DNA from: Catellatospora sichuanensis
GTDB taxonomy: Bacteria; Actinomycetota; Actinomycetes; Mycobacteriales; Micromonosporaceae
Direction of reading: 5' to 3'
Assembly: GCF_007483665.1 (NCBI RefSeq)
Contig: NZ_ML660191.1
Span: 1-64,000, forward strand
DNA: 64,000 bases
This document shows positions 13,918-23,518 of this stretch, in pieces; position 1 is the first letter of the stretch, and each line of letters opens with the position of its first letter. The position numbers were made by a program, and so were the translations under genes. The notes under the pieces were generated by a model. That model did no database searches, had not been told where the DNA came from, and saw only the letters and a program-made list of their open reading frames with translations.

Positions 13918-16463
13918 AGGTCGGCCATCGCCGCCACGATCGAGGCCTTCGCCGCGCGCCGGGCGGGCAGGACCGCGGCCGCCGCAGCCGCCGCGGCGGC
14001 GAGCGCGACGAGCCCGGCCAGCCAGTCCCACGGCACGACGACGATCGGTCCGATGGCGCCGAACTGGGCGACGACGATCAGCGGGCCGTAGATCAGCCCG
14101 AAACCGATGCCGATCACGGCGCCCACGACGCCCATCAGCAGCGCCTCGATGAGCAGGGTGCCGCGTAGCTGGGCACGGGTCAGGCCGATGGCACGCATGG
14201 TCGCCGACTCGCGGGTGCGTTCGACGACCGACAGCGAGAGCGTGTTGGCGATGCCGAACAGCGCGATGAGCACCGCGATGCCCAGCAGCCCGGCGAACAG
14301 GCCGAGCAGGGCGTTGATCTGCGTGTTCAGGTCGCTGGTCAGGTCGGCGATGCTGTTGATCTCCATCAGCGGGTAGGCCGTGGCGACCTGTTCCAGGGCG
14401 TCGCGCGAGCTGGCAGCGCTGACCTGCGGGGCGGCCTTGGCCAGGACGACGGTGTCGTCGCCGGGGCCGGCCAGGTCGGTGAACCGGTCCCAGGAGACCA
14501 GCGCGTCGATCTGCTCGATGCCGGGGATCGACAGCGGCGCGGTGCCGGCCACCGTCAGGGTCTGCGTCCGCGGGCCGACGGTGACGGTGACGGAGTCGCC
14601 GACGCGCAGGTGCTGCGTGACGCGGTTCGCACTGGAGACGACGACGGTGCCCGCGGCGAGGGTGTGCGTGCCGGTGGCCGTCGCGGGTGTGATCAGCGTG
14701 CCGTATGCCGACGGGTCGACGGCGGCGATGACCGCGCGGGCGCCGTCCAGCTGCGCCTTGCCCTCCCGCGCCTGCGCGACCCCGCTGAACTCGGGCCGGG
14801 CGCGCAACTGCTGGGCGAATCCGGCCGGGATGGCGGCCTGGCGGGCGTTGTCGTAGCGGACCCCGGCCATGGCGTAGTCGACGGGGTAGTGGCCCACCAG
14901 CTGGTCCTCGGCGGTGGCCTTGAGGCTGCCCAGCAGGACGCTGCACAGCGCTATCAGGCCGATACCGATCATCAGGGTGGCGGTGGTGGTCGCGGTGCGT
15001 CCGGGATTGCGCCGGGCGTTGGCGACGGCGACCTTCGCGGGCGTCCCGAGCGCGGCCGCCACGGGCAGGCCGACGGCGGCGGTGACCGCGCCGATGTACA
15101 GCGGGGCGGCGATCAGCACGCCGAGGAACGCCAGCACACCCCCGCCGACGATGGTGAACGTCGCGGCCTGCGAGTCGCTCATGCCCGCACCGACGACCGT
15201 GACGGCGGTCCCGGCACCCACGGCCAGCAGCGCCGCGACCGCGCGGACGATACGCCGGCCGCGACCGGTGACCCCGGCGTTGGGCAGCACCCGCAGCGCC
15301 GCCAGCGGCGAGGTGCGGGTGGCCCGCAGCGCCGGCAGCAGCGCGGCCACCACGGTCACGCCGAGCCCGATGCCGAGCCCGGCGAGCACCGGCCCGGTGC
15401 CGACCACGACCGCGTGCGCGGGCAGATTCGCGTGCACGGCGTCGTTGAGCAGCCCGAACAGCGCGTGGGCGACGCCGATGCCGAACAGGATTCCGCCCGC
15501 CGCGCCGACCGTGCCGATCAGGGCGGCCTCGGCCAGCGTCGCGGTGAACACCTGCCTGCGGGTCGCGCCCAGGCAGCGCAGCAGCGCGGTCTCCCGGATG
15601 CGCTGCGCCAGCAGGATCGCGAACGTGTTGTAGATGACGAACGCCGCCACGACCAGCGAGATCGCGCCGAAGAGGAGCAGCGCGGAGGTGAACTCCGTCG
15701 CGACGGACGTCGCCTCGTCGGCGAGGTCGGTGCGGCGCTGGTCGCCGGTGTACACCCGCGGCCCGGACCCCAGCGCGGCCTGGACCTGCCGGGCCAGGGC
15801 GTCCTGCGCGACGCCGTCGGCCGCGGTCACCGTGATCTCGTCATAGCCGTGTACCCCGGTGAGGGTGGCCAGCTGCGTCGCGGGCAGGCCGACCACGGTC
15901 GAGCCGGAGTAGGTCATCGACACCCCGAAGTCGATGAGCCCGACCAGCGTGTACGAGTGCCGGGCCCCGGCGGCGTCGACCACGACGACGGTGTCGCCGG
16001 TACGGTAACGCTGGTGCGACGCGGTGTCGGTGTCCAGCACCGCCTCGCCCGGCTGCGCGGGCACCCGGCCGTCGATGTCGAACGGCCGGGTGCGCGGATC
16101 ACCATCGGTGGACACCCCGACCCCGACCCGGCTGAAGTTCGTGATCGGCCGCCCGGCGGGGTCCAGCAGCGCCAGCGGCCCGCTGGAGCGCCCGTCGGCG
16201 CCGGCCACGCCCGGCACGGCCCGTACGGCGGCCAGCTGGGCATCGGTGAGCAGGCCCGGCTGCCCGCCGGAGCCGGTCGGGGCCAGCACGGCGACGTCGA
16301 CGTTCTGGGCGAGCCGGGCGAAGGTGTCGTAGAAACCGGCCCGGGCGGTGTCGCCGAAGATCAGCGTGCCGGCGACGAAGCCGACGCCGAGCACGACCGC
16401 GATCAAGGTGGCCATCATCCGCCGGGTGTGGGCGCGCAGGCCCGCCAGGACTGTCCGCAGCAC
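13914..16463 (-). CDS. FtsX-like ABC transporter permease (two repeats)
   Basis: 849 residues. An N-terminal TM (MMATLIAVVLGVGFVAGTLI) precedes a large extracellular domain. Three TM segments follow near residues 255-400, then a second similar half with TM segments near 490, 735, 785 and 830 (LNTQINALLGLFAGLLGIAV). This is the duplicated FtsX/MacB-like permease common in actinobacteria. It pairs with the ATPase gene that starts just upstream (3-base gap to 16467). Such transporters export lipids or peptides or work in antibiotic resistance. The NarL-type system next door may control it. Confidence 0.92.
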   Translation of the reverse strand: MLRTVLAGLRAHTRRMMATLIAVVLGVGFVAGTLIFGDTARAGFYDTFARLAQNVDVAVLAPTGSGGQPGLLTDAQLAAVRAVPGVAGADGRSSGPLALLDPAGRPITNFSRVGVGVSTDGDPRTRPFDIDGRVPAQPGEAVLDTDTASHQRYRTGDTVVVVDAAGARHSYTLVGLIDFGVSMTYSGSTVVGLPATQLATLTGVHGYDEITVTAADGVAQDALARQVQAALGSGPRVYTGDQRRTDLADEATSVATEFTSALLLFGAISLVVAAFVIYNTFAILLAQRIRETALLRCLGATRRQVFTATLAEAALIGTVGAAGGILFGIGVAHALFGLLNDAVHANLPAHAVVVGTGPVLAGLGIGLGVTVVAALLPALRATRTSPLAALRVLPNAGVTGRGRRIVRAVAALLAVGAGTAVTVVGAGMSDSQAATFTIVGGGVLAFLGVLIAAPLYIGAVTAAVGLPVAAALGTPAKVAVANARRNPGRTATTTATLMIGIGLIALCSVLLGSLKATAEDQLVGHYPVDYAMAGVRYDNARQAAIPAGFAQQLRARPEFSGVAQAREGKAQLDGARAVIAAVDPSAYGTLITPATATGTHTLAAGTVVVSSANRVTQHLRVGDSVTVTVGPRTQTLTVAGTAPLSIPGIEQIDALVSWDRFTDLAGPGDDTVVLAKAAPQVSAASSRDALEQVATAYPLMEINSIADLTSDLNTQINALLGLFAGLLGIAVLIALFGIANTLSLSVVERTRESATMRAIGLTRAQLRGTLLIEALLMGVVGAVIGIGFGLIYGPLIVVAQFGAIGPIVVVPWDWLAGLVALAAAAAAAAAVLPARRAAKASIVAAMADL

Positions 16464-16466
16464 CGC

Positions 16467-17225
16467 TCACGCTCCCAGATTCTTGAGCGCGTCGAGCACG
16501 CTGTCGGCGGTCGGGTCGGCGAGGTCCCCGGCGAGCCGGCCGTCGGCGAGCAGCACGACCCGGTCGGCGAACGCGGCGGCGTTGGGGTCGTGGGTGACCA
16601 TGACGACGGTCTGGCCCAGCTCGCGCACGCTGTGCCGCAGGAAGCCGAGCACCTGCTGCCCGGCGCGGGAGTCGAGGTTGCCGGTGGGCTCGTCGGCGAA
16701 GATCACATCAGGTCGGGGCAGCATCGCCCGCGCGCACGCCACGCGCTGCTGCTGGCCGCCGGACAGCTGGCTGGGCGTGTGCCCGAGGCGGTCGGCCAGT
16801 CCGAGCACCTCGACCACCGTCGCCTCCCACGCCGGGTCGGCGCGCCGGCCGGCCAGGTCGAGCGGCAGCAGCATGTTCTGCCGGGCGGTGAGCGTCGGCA
16901 GCAGGTTGAACTGCTGGAACACGAACCCGATCCGGGTACGCCGGAGCCGGGTCAGCGACGTGTCGTCCAGGCCGGTCAGGTCGGTGGCCGCACCGGCGGC
17001 GTCGAACAGGCGCACCGTGCCGGCGGTGACCGTGTCGAGGCCGGCCGCGCAGTGCATCAGCGTCGACTTGCCGGAGCCCGACGGGCCCATGATCGCGGTG
17101 AAGCGGCCGGCGTCGAAGGTGACGCTGACGTCGTCGAGGGCGGTGACGGCGGTGTCGCCGCTGCCGTAGACCTTGGTGAGGCCGGTGACCGCCACCGCCG
17201 GGCGGGTGATCGTCGCGGATGTCAT
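16467..17225 (-). CDS. MacB/LolD-type ABC transporter ATP-binding protein
   Basis: 252 residues with Walker A GPSGSGKST (47-55), Q-loop FVFQQFNLLPTL, signature LSGGQQQRVACARAM and Walker B VIFADEPTGNLDSR. The EPTGNLDS block is the hallmark of the MacB/LolD/SalX group that works with FtsX-like permeases. It is translated just ahead of its permease, so the two form one exporter. It starts at the ATG at 17225. Confidence 0.95.
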   Translation of the reverse strand: MTSATITRPAVAVTGLTKVYGSGDTAVTALDDVSVTFDAGRFTAIMGPSGSGKSTLMHCAAGLDTVTAGTVRLFDAAGAATDLTGLDDTSLTRLRRTRIGFVFQQFNLLPTLTARQNMLLPLDLAGRRADPAWEATVVEVLGLADRLGHTPSQLSGGQQQRVACARAMLPRPDVIFADEPTGNLDSRAGQQVLGFLRHSVRELGQTVVMVTHDPNAAAFADRVVLLADGRLAGDLADPTADSVLDALKNLGA

Positions 17226-17310
17226 GGTTGTCGACCGTAGGCGGGTGTGCGTGGGCCCACATCCGCAGCGAGGACGTACCGCTCGTACGACCTGAGGCGT
17301 ACGGGTGGGG

Positions 17311-18174
17311 TCAGGGCTGCAGGGCGGCGGTGACCTGACGGAGGTAGGCGAGGCCGCTGGTGGCGAGCTCGTCCTGGGTGGGAGCCAGCGGGCGCCAGAT
17401 GGCGGCGGCGACCGCGATGGCCTCGTTCTCGCCGGTGAACGACTCGATGCAGATCGGGCCGCGGTATCCGGTGCCGGCCAGCGCGCCGAGCCAGCGCGGC
17501 CAGTCGAGGTGGTCGCGGCCGGGCGCGCCGCGGTCGCTGCCGGAGACCTGCACGTGCACGATGCGCGGCCCGGCCAGGGTGACCGCGGCGTACGGATCGG
17601 ACTCCTCGATGTTCATGTGGTAGCTGTCGAGCATGATGCCGACGTTGCCGGGCAGGCCGTCGATCGCCTCCAGGGTCTGCGCCATGGTGTTGACGACCGA
17701 GGTCTCGTACCGGTTGAGCGCCTCGATGCCGACGGCGACGCCCCGCTCGGCGGCGTACTCGGCGACCGGCTCCAATGCCGAGCGCAGCTGCCGGTAGCAG
17801 TCCACCCGCTCGTCGGCCGACATGCGCCAGAGCCGCCCGACGGCCGCGTAGACGGGACCGCACACGCTGGGCGCGCTGAGCACGGCGGCCGCGTCGACCA
17901 GCCCGCGCAGGTAGTCCTGCGAGCTGCGTACCGTCGCGGCGTCGGTGCAGACCAGGTCGCGGCCGGGCGGGGTGACCGCGAGCACCGCGGCGGCGGCCAG
18001 GCCGTGTTCGGCGAGCAGGTCGCGGACCAGGCCGGGGGACCAGTCGCCCGGGTTCTCCACGGGGATCTCGATCGCGTCGAAGCCCCAGGCCGCGATGCGG
18101 GGGACGAGCTCACGCAGCGCGCGGTCGTCGACGGGGGAGGTCCAGATCCACGGGTTGGCGCCGACGGCGAACAC
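17311..18174 (-). CDS. Sugar phosphate isomerase/epimerase (D-tagatose/D-psicose 3-epimerase-like)
   Basis: 287 residues, an AP-endonuclease-2-type TIM barrel. Metal-site candidates sit in the expected strands: Glu in VGIEALNRYET, Asp/His in IMLDSYHMNIEE, His in RIVHVQVSGSDRGAPG and Glu in PICIESFTGEN. This matches ketose 3-epimerases of the DTEase/DPEase family. It is last in the leftward sugar-import operon (ATPase, two permeases, binding protein), so it probably converts the imported ketose or a related sugar. Exact specificity cannot be read. Confidence 0.85.
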   Translation of the reverse strand: MFAVGANPWIWTSPVDDRALRELVPRIAAWGFDAIEIPVENPGDWSPGLVRDLLAEHGLAAAAVLAVTPPGRDLVCTDAATVRSSQDYLRGLVDAAAVLSAPSVCGPVYAAVGRLWRMSADERVDCYRQLRSALEPVAEYAAERGVAVGIEALNRYETSVVNTMAQTLEAIDGLPGNVGIMLDSYHMNIEESDPYAAVTLAGPRIVHVQVSGSDRGAPGRDHLDWPRWLGALAGTGYRGPICIESFTGENEAIAVAAAIWRPLAPTQDELATSGLAYLRQVTAALQP

Positions 18175-18243
18175 AGCACACCTCTTTCGCTGGTGAAGGC
18201 GGCCGCCCCGGGAGGAGGGCGGCCGCCGCGGTGACGCAGGGAG

Positions 18244-19428
18244 TTACTTGCCGCCCCAGTCCTTGGGGTAGCCGGGCAGGGTGGCGCAGCCGCACATGGC
18301 GTAGTGCAGCGGCGGCATGTCCGCCTGCACGTACTGGCCCAGGTTGTCCTGGGTGATGGTGGGCTGGGGCAGCTTCCAGGGGCTGGCCACGGCCTCGCCG
18401 TTGAGGATCTTCAGCGCGGCGATGACCGGGGTGCGCCACTGGTAGGTGGGGTAGGTCGGGGCGATCGCGGTGAGCTTCTTGTCCTGCCACATCTTGAGGA
18501 AGTCCTGCTGGTCCTCGCCGACGATGGCCGGGAACGGCTTGCCCGCGTCCTCGAACGCCTCGGCCGCGGCGACGGCGGTGGCGCCGGCGTCCATCCAGAT
18601 GCCGTCGATGTCGCCGAAGCGCTGGATGTAGTTGCTGACGATGGTCTTGGTCTTGGCCGCGTCGCCGTCGGTGAACTCGACGCCGACGACGTCCAGGTCG
18701 GACTTGTCGAAGACGACCTTCGCCGCGCCCCAGCGGGCTTCGAGCACGTCGACGCCGGGCAGGATGCGCAGCGCGAGGATCTTGCCCTTCGGCTTGACCT
18801 TCTCGACGAGGAACTCCGCGCCGGTCGCGCCGAACGCGTACCCGCCGATGGGGTTGATGAAGGTGACCGGGCACTTGGTGTTGACGCCGCGGTCGAACAC
18901 GATGACCGGCACCTTCGCGCAGGCCTGCTCGACCGCGGGGGTCAGCGTCGCGGTGGTGTTGGGGGAGACGATCAGGGCGTCGCAGCCCTTGCCGAGCAGG
19001 TCGGTGATGTCGGAGATCTGCTTGTCGTCCTTGCTCTCCGCGTCGGCCACGGTGAACGTCTTGATCTCCGGGTGCAGCTTGACCTCGGCCTGCATGTTCT
19101 TGAAGCCGACCTGCCGCCACGGGTTGCCGACGCCTGCGTTGGAGAAGCACAGGTGGTACGGGCCGGCCTTCTTGTACTTGGCGGTCTCCACGGTCTTCGG
19201 GTCGAGCGCCTGCTCCCACGGCTTGTCCGCGGGGCCGGTGGCGGACTTGGTGCGCAGCGCCAGCTCGTTGTCGTGGTCGGCCTGGACGAAGAACTTCGAC
19301 GTCTCGCCGGTGCCGGCCCCGCTGGGTCCGGCGCTCGGCGACGCGCCGGGCACGTCGCTGGTGCAGCCGACCACGCCCACCGCCACGGCGGTGCACACGG
19401 CCAGCAGGAAGGGTGTGCTTCTCCTCAT
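18244..19428 (-). CDS. Sugar ABC transporter substrate-binding lipoprotein
   Basis: 394 residues. The lipoprotein signal MRRSTPFLLAVCTAVAVGVV is followed by GC at the lipobox, so the mature N-terminus is a lipid-anchored Cys. The Peripla_BP_4 fold is seen in GPYHLCFSNAGVGNPWRQVG, CDALIVSPNTTATLTPAVEQ and DGIWMDAGATAVAAAEAF. It belongs to the ribose/galactose-type (CUT2) system with the neighbouring permeases. Length is typical or slightly long for the family. Confidence 0.92.
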   Translation of the reverse strand: MRRSTPFLLAVCTAVAVGVVGCTSDVPGASPSAGPSGAGTGETSKFFVQADHDNELALRTKSATGPADKPWEQALDPKTVETAKYKKAGPYHLCFSNAGVGNPWRQVGFKNMQAEVKLHPEIKTFTVADAESKDDKQISDITDLLGKGCDALIVSPNTTATLTPAVEQACAKVPVIVFDRGVNTKCPVTFINPIGGYAFGATGAEFLVEKVKPKGKILALRILPGVDVLEARWGAAKVVFDKSDLDVVGVEFTDGDAAKTKTIVSNYIQRFGDIDGIWMDAGATAVAAAEAFEDAGKPFPAIVGEDQQDFLKMWQDKKLTAIAPTYPTYQWRTPVIAALKILNGEAVASPWKLPQPTITQDNLGQYVQADMPPLHYAMCGCATLPGYPKDWGGK

Positions 19429-19474
19429 GCGCGTTCCTCTCGGTTCGGTTTCAGGGCGGTTCAGGTACAGCGGT

Positions 19475-20488
19475 TCAGGTACGGCGGCGCAGCGTGCCGA
19501 CGGCGACGGCCGCGAGGATGATCAGGCCTTGCACGGCGGAGCTGAGCGCGCCGGATACGCCGAGCAGGTTGAGCAGGGTGAGCAGGGTCTGCAGGGTGAG
19601 CGCGCCGAGCATGGCCCCGGCGACCGAGCCGCGCCCGCCGCCGAGCACCACCCCGCCCAGCACGACCGCGGTGATGGCGGTGAACTCCAGCCCTTGCCCG
19701 ACCTGGAAGGACACCCCGCCGAAGCCGCCGAGCAGGATCGCCGCGACGGCCGCGGCCAGTCCGCTGGCCAGGAACGCGATGGTGCGCACCCGGGCGGTGC
19801 GGGCCCCGGTGACCCGGGCCGCGCGCGGGTTGTCGCCGACGGCGAGCAGCACCTTGCCGAAGTCCGACCGCATCGCCAGCACGGCGAGGACCGCGACACC
19901 GGCCAGGACCAGCACCGCGTACGGCAGCTGCCCCAGCACCGGCACACCGTCGATGCCGCGGCGGCCGAACAGCCGGAACTCCTCCGACAGCGCGCCGCGC
20001 GGTGAGCCGCCGGTCCAGGTGTAGACCGCGCCGACGAGCACCAGGTACATGCCGAGCGTGGTGATGAACGAGGGCACCTGCAGCAGCGTGGTGACCACGC
20101 CGTTGACCAGGCCGATCAGCAGGCCGAAGCCGAGCAGCAGCGCGATGACGGGCCAGGTCGCGTTCGGGTCGCCGTCGATGAGCCGGGCGGCGATGACGAC
20201 CTCGGCGGTGACCAGTGAGCCGACGGACAGGTCGAAGTCGCCCGCGACGATGACGAAGTACTGCCCGGCGGCCAGGATGATCAGCGGGGCGGCGCGTTTG
20301 AGGAACGCGAGCAGCACGGGCGGGTCGTAGAAGTCGGGCTGGCGGATGCCGACCGCGATCAGCAGCAGTACCAGGATGATCAGCACGGGCCGGATGCTGC
20401 CCGGGCCCCAGCCGCTGCGGCCGCCGCCGCCGAGTCCGGACGGGACGGCGGGAGCGGAGCCGGTCGGTGTCGCCAGGTCGGTGCTCAT
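19475..20488 (-). CDS. CUT2 sugar ABC transporter permease (RbsC-like) 1
   Basis: 337 residues with 8-10 hydrophobic segments. Family motifs are IILAAGQYFVIVAGDFDLSV (the GGIDLSVG site, here AGDFDLSVG) and AVGDNPRAARVTGARTARVR. It forms a heterodimeric channel with the permease at 20553. The start is the ATG at 20488; its ribosome site is the GGAG inside the repeated SERSER segment. Confidence 0.93.
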   Translation of the reverse strand: MSTDLATPTGSAPAVPSGLGGGGRSGWGPGSIRPVLIILVLLLIAVGIRQPDFYDPPVLLAFLKRAAPLIILAAGQYFVIVAGDFDLSVGSLVTAEVVIAARLIDGDPNATWPVIALLLGFGLLIGLVNGVVTTLLQVPSFITTLGMYLVLVGAVYTWTGGSPRGALSEEFRLFGRRGIDGVPVLGQLPYAVLVLAGVAVLAVLAMRSDFGKVLLAVGDNPRAARVTGARTARVRTIAFLASGLAAAVAAILLGGFGGVSFQVGQGLEFTAITAVVLGGVVLGGGRGSVAGAMLGALTLQTLLTLLNLLGVSGALSSAVQGLIILAAVAVGTLRRRT

Positions 20489-20552
20489 GCCTGCTCCTCG
20501 CTGCGCTCGTCGGCGGAATCATCAGGCCTGCTGATTCGCTCGCTGCGCTCGC
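20489..20552 (-). repeat. SERSER micro-repeat carrying the ribosome site of the next gene
   Basis: Leftward this 64-base spacer contains two related blocks built on GAGCGCAGCGAG. The first would read as Ser-Glu-Arg-Ser-Glu-Arg, and the second supplies GAGGAGCAGGC directly before the ATG at 20488. From memory this AGCGAGCGCAGCGAGC element recurs before many genes in Micromonosporaceae. It explains the near-identical direct repeat seen here. Confidence 0.55.
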
Positions 20553-21554
20553 TCATGCCACCGCCGCCTTCCGCCGGTCGGAGGTGCGGCGCAGGCGCAG
20601 CGCGTACACCGCGACCGCGGCGACGATGACCACGCCGCGCACCATCTGCTTGAAGAAGGAGTCGACCTCGAGCTGGTTGAACACGCCGTCGATGACGGCC
20701 AGCAGCAGCACCCCGCCGACGGTGCCGGTGACCCCGCCCCGGCCGCCGGCCAGCACCGTGCCGCCGAGCACGACGGCGGCGATCGACTCCAGGTCGTAGC
20801 CGCCCTCCGCGCCGACCCGCGGCGCGCCCGCGCCCAGGCGACTGGCCAGGTAGAGCCCGGCGATCCCGGCGCACAGCGAGCAGATGACGTGGGTGCGGAT
20901 CAGCACCCGGTCGGTGCGCACCCCGGACAGCCGGGCGACGTCGAGGTCGCCGCCGGTCGCGATCAGGTGGTGGCCGTAGCGGGTGCTGCGCAGGGTGAAC
21001 CAGATGGCGGCGGCCACGGCGGCGAACAGCAGGAACGACAGCGGCACCGGGCCGAGGCGGTCGTAGCCGAGGTGCTGGAACGAGGTCGGCACGCTGCCCG
21101 CCGGTCCGGCGTACCCCTGTTCGAGGTAGCCCTTGATGAGCAGGCCGACGCCGAGCGTGGCGATGAACGCGTTGATCCGCAGCTTGGTGATGAGCAGGCC
21201 GTTGAGCAGCCCGATCGCGGCGGACACGGCCAGCACGGCGAGGATGGCCGGGAGCACCATGCCGTCGGATCCGGCCATCGTCTCGGCGGCGACCAGCGAG
21301 GTCAGACTGATCACGTACGCCACGGACAGGTCGAGCGAGCCCGCGAGGATGGCGATGGTCTGCCCGACCGCGACGATGCCGAGCCCGGCCGCCCGTTGCA
21401 GCAGGCTGATCATGCTGGACTCGGTGAACAGCGAGCCGCCGTCGAGGGCGACCAGTGTGCCGCCGACGATCAGCGCCACAGCGAGGGCCGGCCACACGCC
21501 GTTGGTCGCGTCGAGCTGCGGCAGCCGCAGTCGGCGCACCGTGTCCGTGCTCAT
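20553..21554 (-). CDS. CUT2 sugar ABC transporter permease (RbsC-like) 2
   Basis: 333 residues. The conserved site GQTIAILAGSLDLSVAYVIS and the loop TGGDLDVARLSGVRTDRVLI match CUT2 permeases. The ATG at 21554 overlaps the stop of the ATPase gene by four bases (ATGA), so translation is coupled. It is the second of two non-identical permeases in the operon. Confidence 0.93.
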   Translation of the reverse strand: MSTDTVRRLRLPQLDATNGVWPALAVALIVGGTLVALDGGSLFTESSMISLLQRAAGLGIVAVGQTIAILAGSLDLSVAYVISLTSLVAAETMAGSDGMVLPAILAVLAVSAAIGLLNGLLITKLRINAFIATLGVGLLIKGYLEQGYAGPAGSVPTSFQHLGYDRLGPVPLSFLLFAAVAAAIWFTLRSTRYGHHLIATGGDLDVARLSGVRTDRVLIRTHVICSLCAGIAGLYLASRLGAGAPRVGAEGGYDLESIAAVVLGGTVLAGGRGGVTGTVGGVLLLAVIDGVFNQLEVDSFFKQMVRGVVIVAAVAVYALRLRRTSDRRKAAVA

Positions 21555-23068
21555 GCCGGCACCTCCGTGCTCGTGGTGGCCCCGGTGGCCAGGCCCATCA
21601 CGGCCTCCTCACTCGACCCGGCGGGCAGTTCGCCCGCGATGGCGCCGTCGCGCATGACGACGATGCGGTCGCTCATCCCGATCAGCTCGGGCAGCTCCGA
21701 CGAGATCATCAGGACTGCCGCGCCGTCGGCGGCGAGTTGGCGGATCAGATCGTGGATGGCGGCTTTCGCGCCGACGTCGATACCGCGGGTGGGCTCGTCG
21801 AACAGCAGCACCCGCGGTTTCATCGCCAGCCAGCGGGCCAGGATCACCTTCTGCTGGTTGCCGCCGGACAGGTAGCGGATCTCCTGCTCGGTGCCCGCGG
21901 CGTGCACCTCGACGGCGTCCAGCAACTCGCGCACGGTGGTGGTCCGGTTCGTGCGGCCGAACCAGCGCGGCCGCACGGAACGCTGCGCCAGCAGCGCGTT
22001 GTCGAGCACCGACTGACTGAGCGCCAGGCCTTCGCCCTTGCGGTCCTCGGTGACGTACGCAATGCCCGCCCGCACGGCCTGGCGCGGTGAGCGCACCCGC
22101 ACCGGCACCCCGTCGAGCAGCAGTTGCCCCGTGCGGAAGCCGTCGATGCCGAACACGGCGCGCGCCAGCGCGGAGCGGCCCGAACCCTGCAGGCCGCCGA
22201 CGCCGAGCACTTCGCCCGACCTCAGTTCCAGGTCGACCGGGCGCAGTCGGCCGTTGCCCGCGGCGGACAGCTGGAGCCGGGACGCACCGGCACTGCCGGG
22301 GGCAGCGCGCTCGGGGAAGTAGTGCGACAGCTCGCGGCCGACCATGTGCCGCACCAGGGTGTCCGCGGTCGCCTCGGCGGTGTCCAGGGTGGTCACCCGG
22401 CGGCCGTCCTTGAGCACGGTGATCCGGCCGGACAGGTCGAAGACCTCGGCGAGCCGGTGCGAGACGTAGAGGATGCCGATGCCGCGCTGCTGCAGCCGCC
22501 GGACCAGCGCGTAGAGCAGCTCGACCTCGTGGTCGGCCAGGGAGGCGGTGGGCTCGTCCATGATGAGCACCCGCGCGTCCAGGGCGAGCGCCTTGACGAT
22601 CTCGACGACCTGCTGCTGGGCGACGCTGAGGCGGCCGACCCTGGTCTGCGGCGCGATCGTGGCCTCGCCGATGCCCGCCAGCAGTTCGGCGGTGCGGGAC
22701 TGCATGGCCCGGCGGTCGACCAGCCCGCGGCGCATCGGCTCGCGGCCGAGGAACACGTTCTCGGCGACGGTGCGCTCCGGGAGCAGGTTGAACTCCTGGT
22801 GGATGATGCCGATCCCGGCGGTCTGCGCGGCCCGCGGGTCCGGCAGCGCCACCGGCCGGCCGGACAGCTCCAGGGAGCCGGAATCGGGCTGGTACACCCC
22901 ACTGGCGATCTTCATGAGGGTGGACTTGCCGGCGCCGTTCTCGCCGACCAGCGCGTGCACCTGTCCGGAGTGGAGGTCGAGGTCGACGTCGTCGAGCACG
23001 CGCACCCCGAAGAACGCCTTGCCGACGCCCCGCATCCGCAGCAGGGGCTGCTCGCTGTCTGGCTGCAC
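21551..23068 (-). CDS. CUT2 sugar ABC transporter ATP-binding protein (RbsA/MglA-like)
   Basis: About 505 residues with two nucleotide-binding domains. The first has GENGAGKST, LSVAQQQVVEIVKAL and LIMDEPTA. The second has the degenerate GLQGSGRSAL, LSGGNQQKVILARWL and LLFDEPTRGIDVGAKAAI, as usual for RbsA/MglA. I place the start at the GTG at 23068, which follows AGGAGG by four bases; an in-frame ATG at 23113 has no ribosome site. It is first in the leftward operon. Its promoter lies in the 450-base region shared with the gene at 23519. Confidence 0.93.
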   Translation of the reverse strand: MQPDSEQPLLRMRGVGKAFFGVRVLDDVDLDLHSGQVHALVGENGAGKSTLMKIASGVYQPDSGSLELSGRPVALPDPRAAQTAGIGIIHQEFNLLPERTVAENVFLGREPMRRGLVDRRAMQSRTAELLAGIGEATIAPQTRVGRLSVAQQQVVEIVKALALDARVLIMDEPTASLADHEVELLYALVRRLQQRGIGILYVSHRLAEVFDLSGRITVLKDGRRVTTLDTAEATADTLVRHMVGRELSHYFPERAAPGSAGASRLQLSAAGNGRLRPVDLELRSGEVLGVGGLQGSGRSALARAVFGIDGFRTGQLLLDGVPVRVRSPRQAVRAGIAYVTEDRKGEGLALSQSVLDNALLAQRSVRPRWFGRTNRTTTVRELLDAVEVHAAGTEQEIRYLSGGNQQKVILARWLAMKPRVLLFDEPTRGIDVGAKAAIHDLIRQLAADGAAVLMISSELPELIGMSDRIVVMRDGAIAGELPAGSSEEAVMGLATGATTSTEVPA

Positions 23069-23518
23069 CGCACCTCCTCGATCAGTTCGGGTTGAGGCCG
23101 GAGGCTTCCGCACTTTCGTTGGCGTAGCAAGAACTTTTGCTGTCCCGATCGGAAGTCTTGGCGTCGGACGTTAAACGTTGACGCTCGATCTAGCAAGCCT
23201 GTAACGAGCGGGAAATGGTCACGGTTCGGCATTGATGCATCTAGCAGGCGCGATGCGCCGAGCGATTTTGAGCTTTCCCCGAGGTGGACCGTAGTTTCGC
23301 CTGGCAGGCAACAAACTTTCTCTGATTATTTTAAAACTGGCAGAGGCAGGATATTGACGGGGCCCGCTGGCTCGGGCCATGCTCGGCTTCGCGCTCCCCG
23401 TTAACGGGACCGACACATGTCGATGCCGAATCCCTGTCCGGCATCGGAGCGCTGCACGGTCATGCGTCGCGGCGGACGCATGAGAACCCCGCCCGTCCTT
23501 TTCCACGAAGGAGACGGC
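23069..23518. promoter_or_regulatory. Divergent promoter region with a 12-base palindrome
   Basis: No gene is seen in these 450 bases. The stretch 23310-23360 (AACTTTCTCTGATTATTTTA) is strikingly AT-rich for this genome. A perfect palindrome CCCGTTAACGGG lies at 23397-23408, about 110 bases before the secreted protein gene, and GACGTTAAACGTTGACG near 23169 is a weaker one. These are candidate operators for the sugar importer and the secreted ThuA/dehydrogenase protein, probably for a LacI-type regulator not encoded in the window. Confidence 0.45.

Noticed and set aside
13006-14946. A 646-codon leftward frame across the two-component genes
   Set aside because: Arg/His-rich composition typical of an out-of-frame reading; it overlaps the clear response regulator and permease genes.
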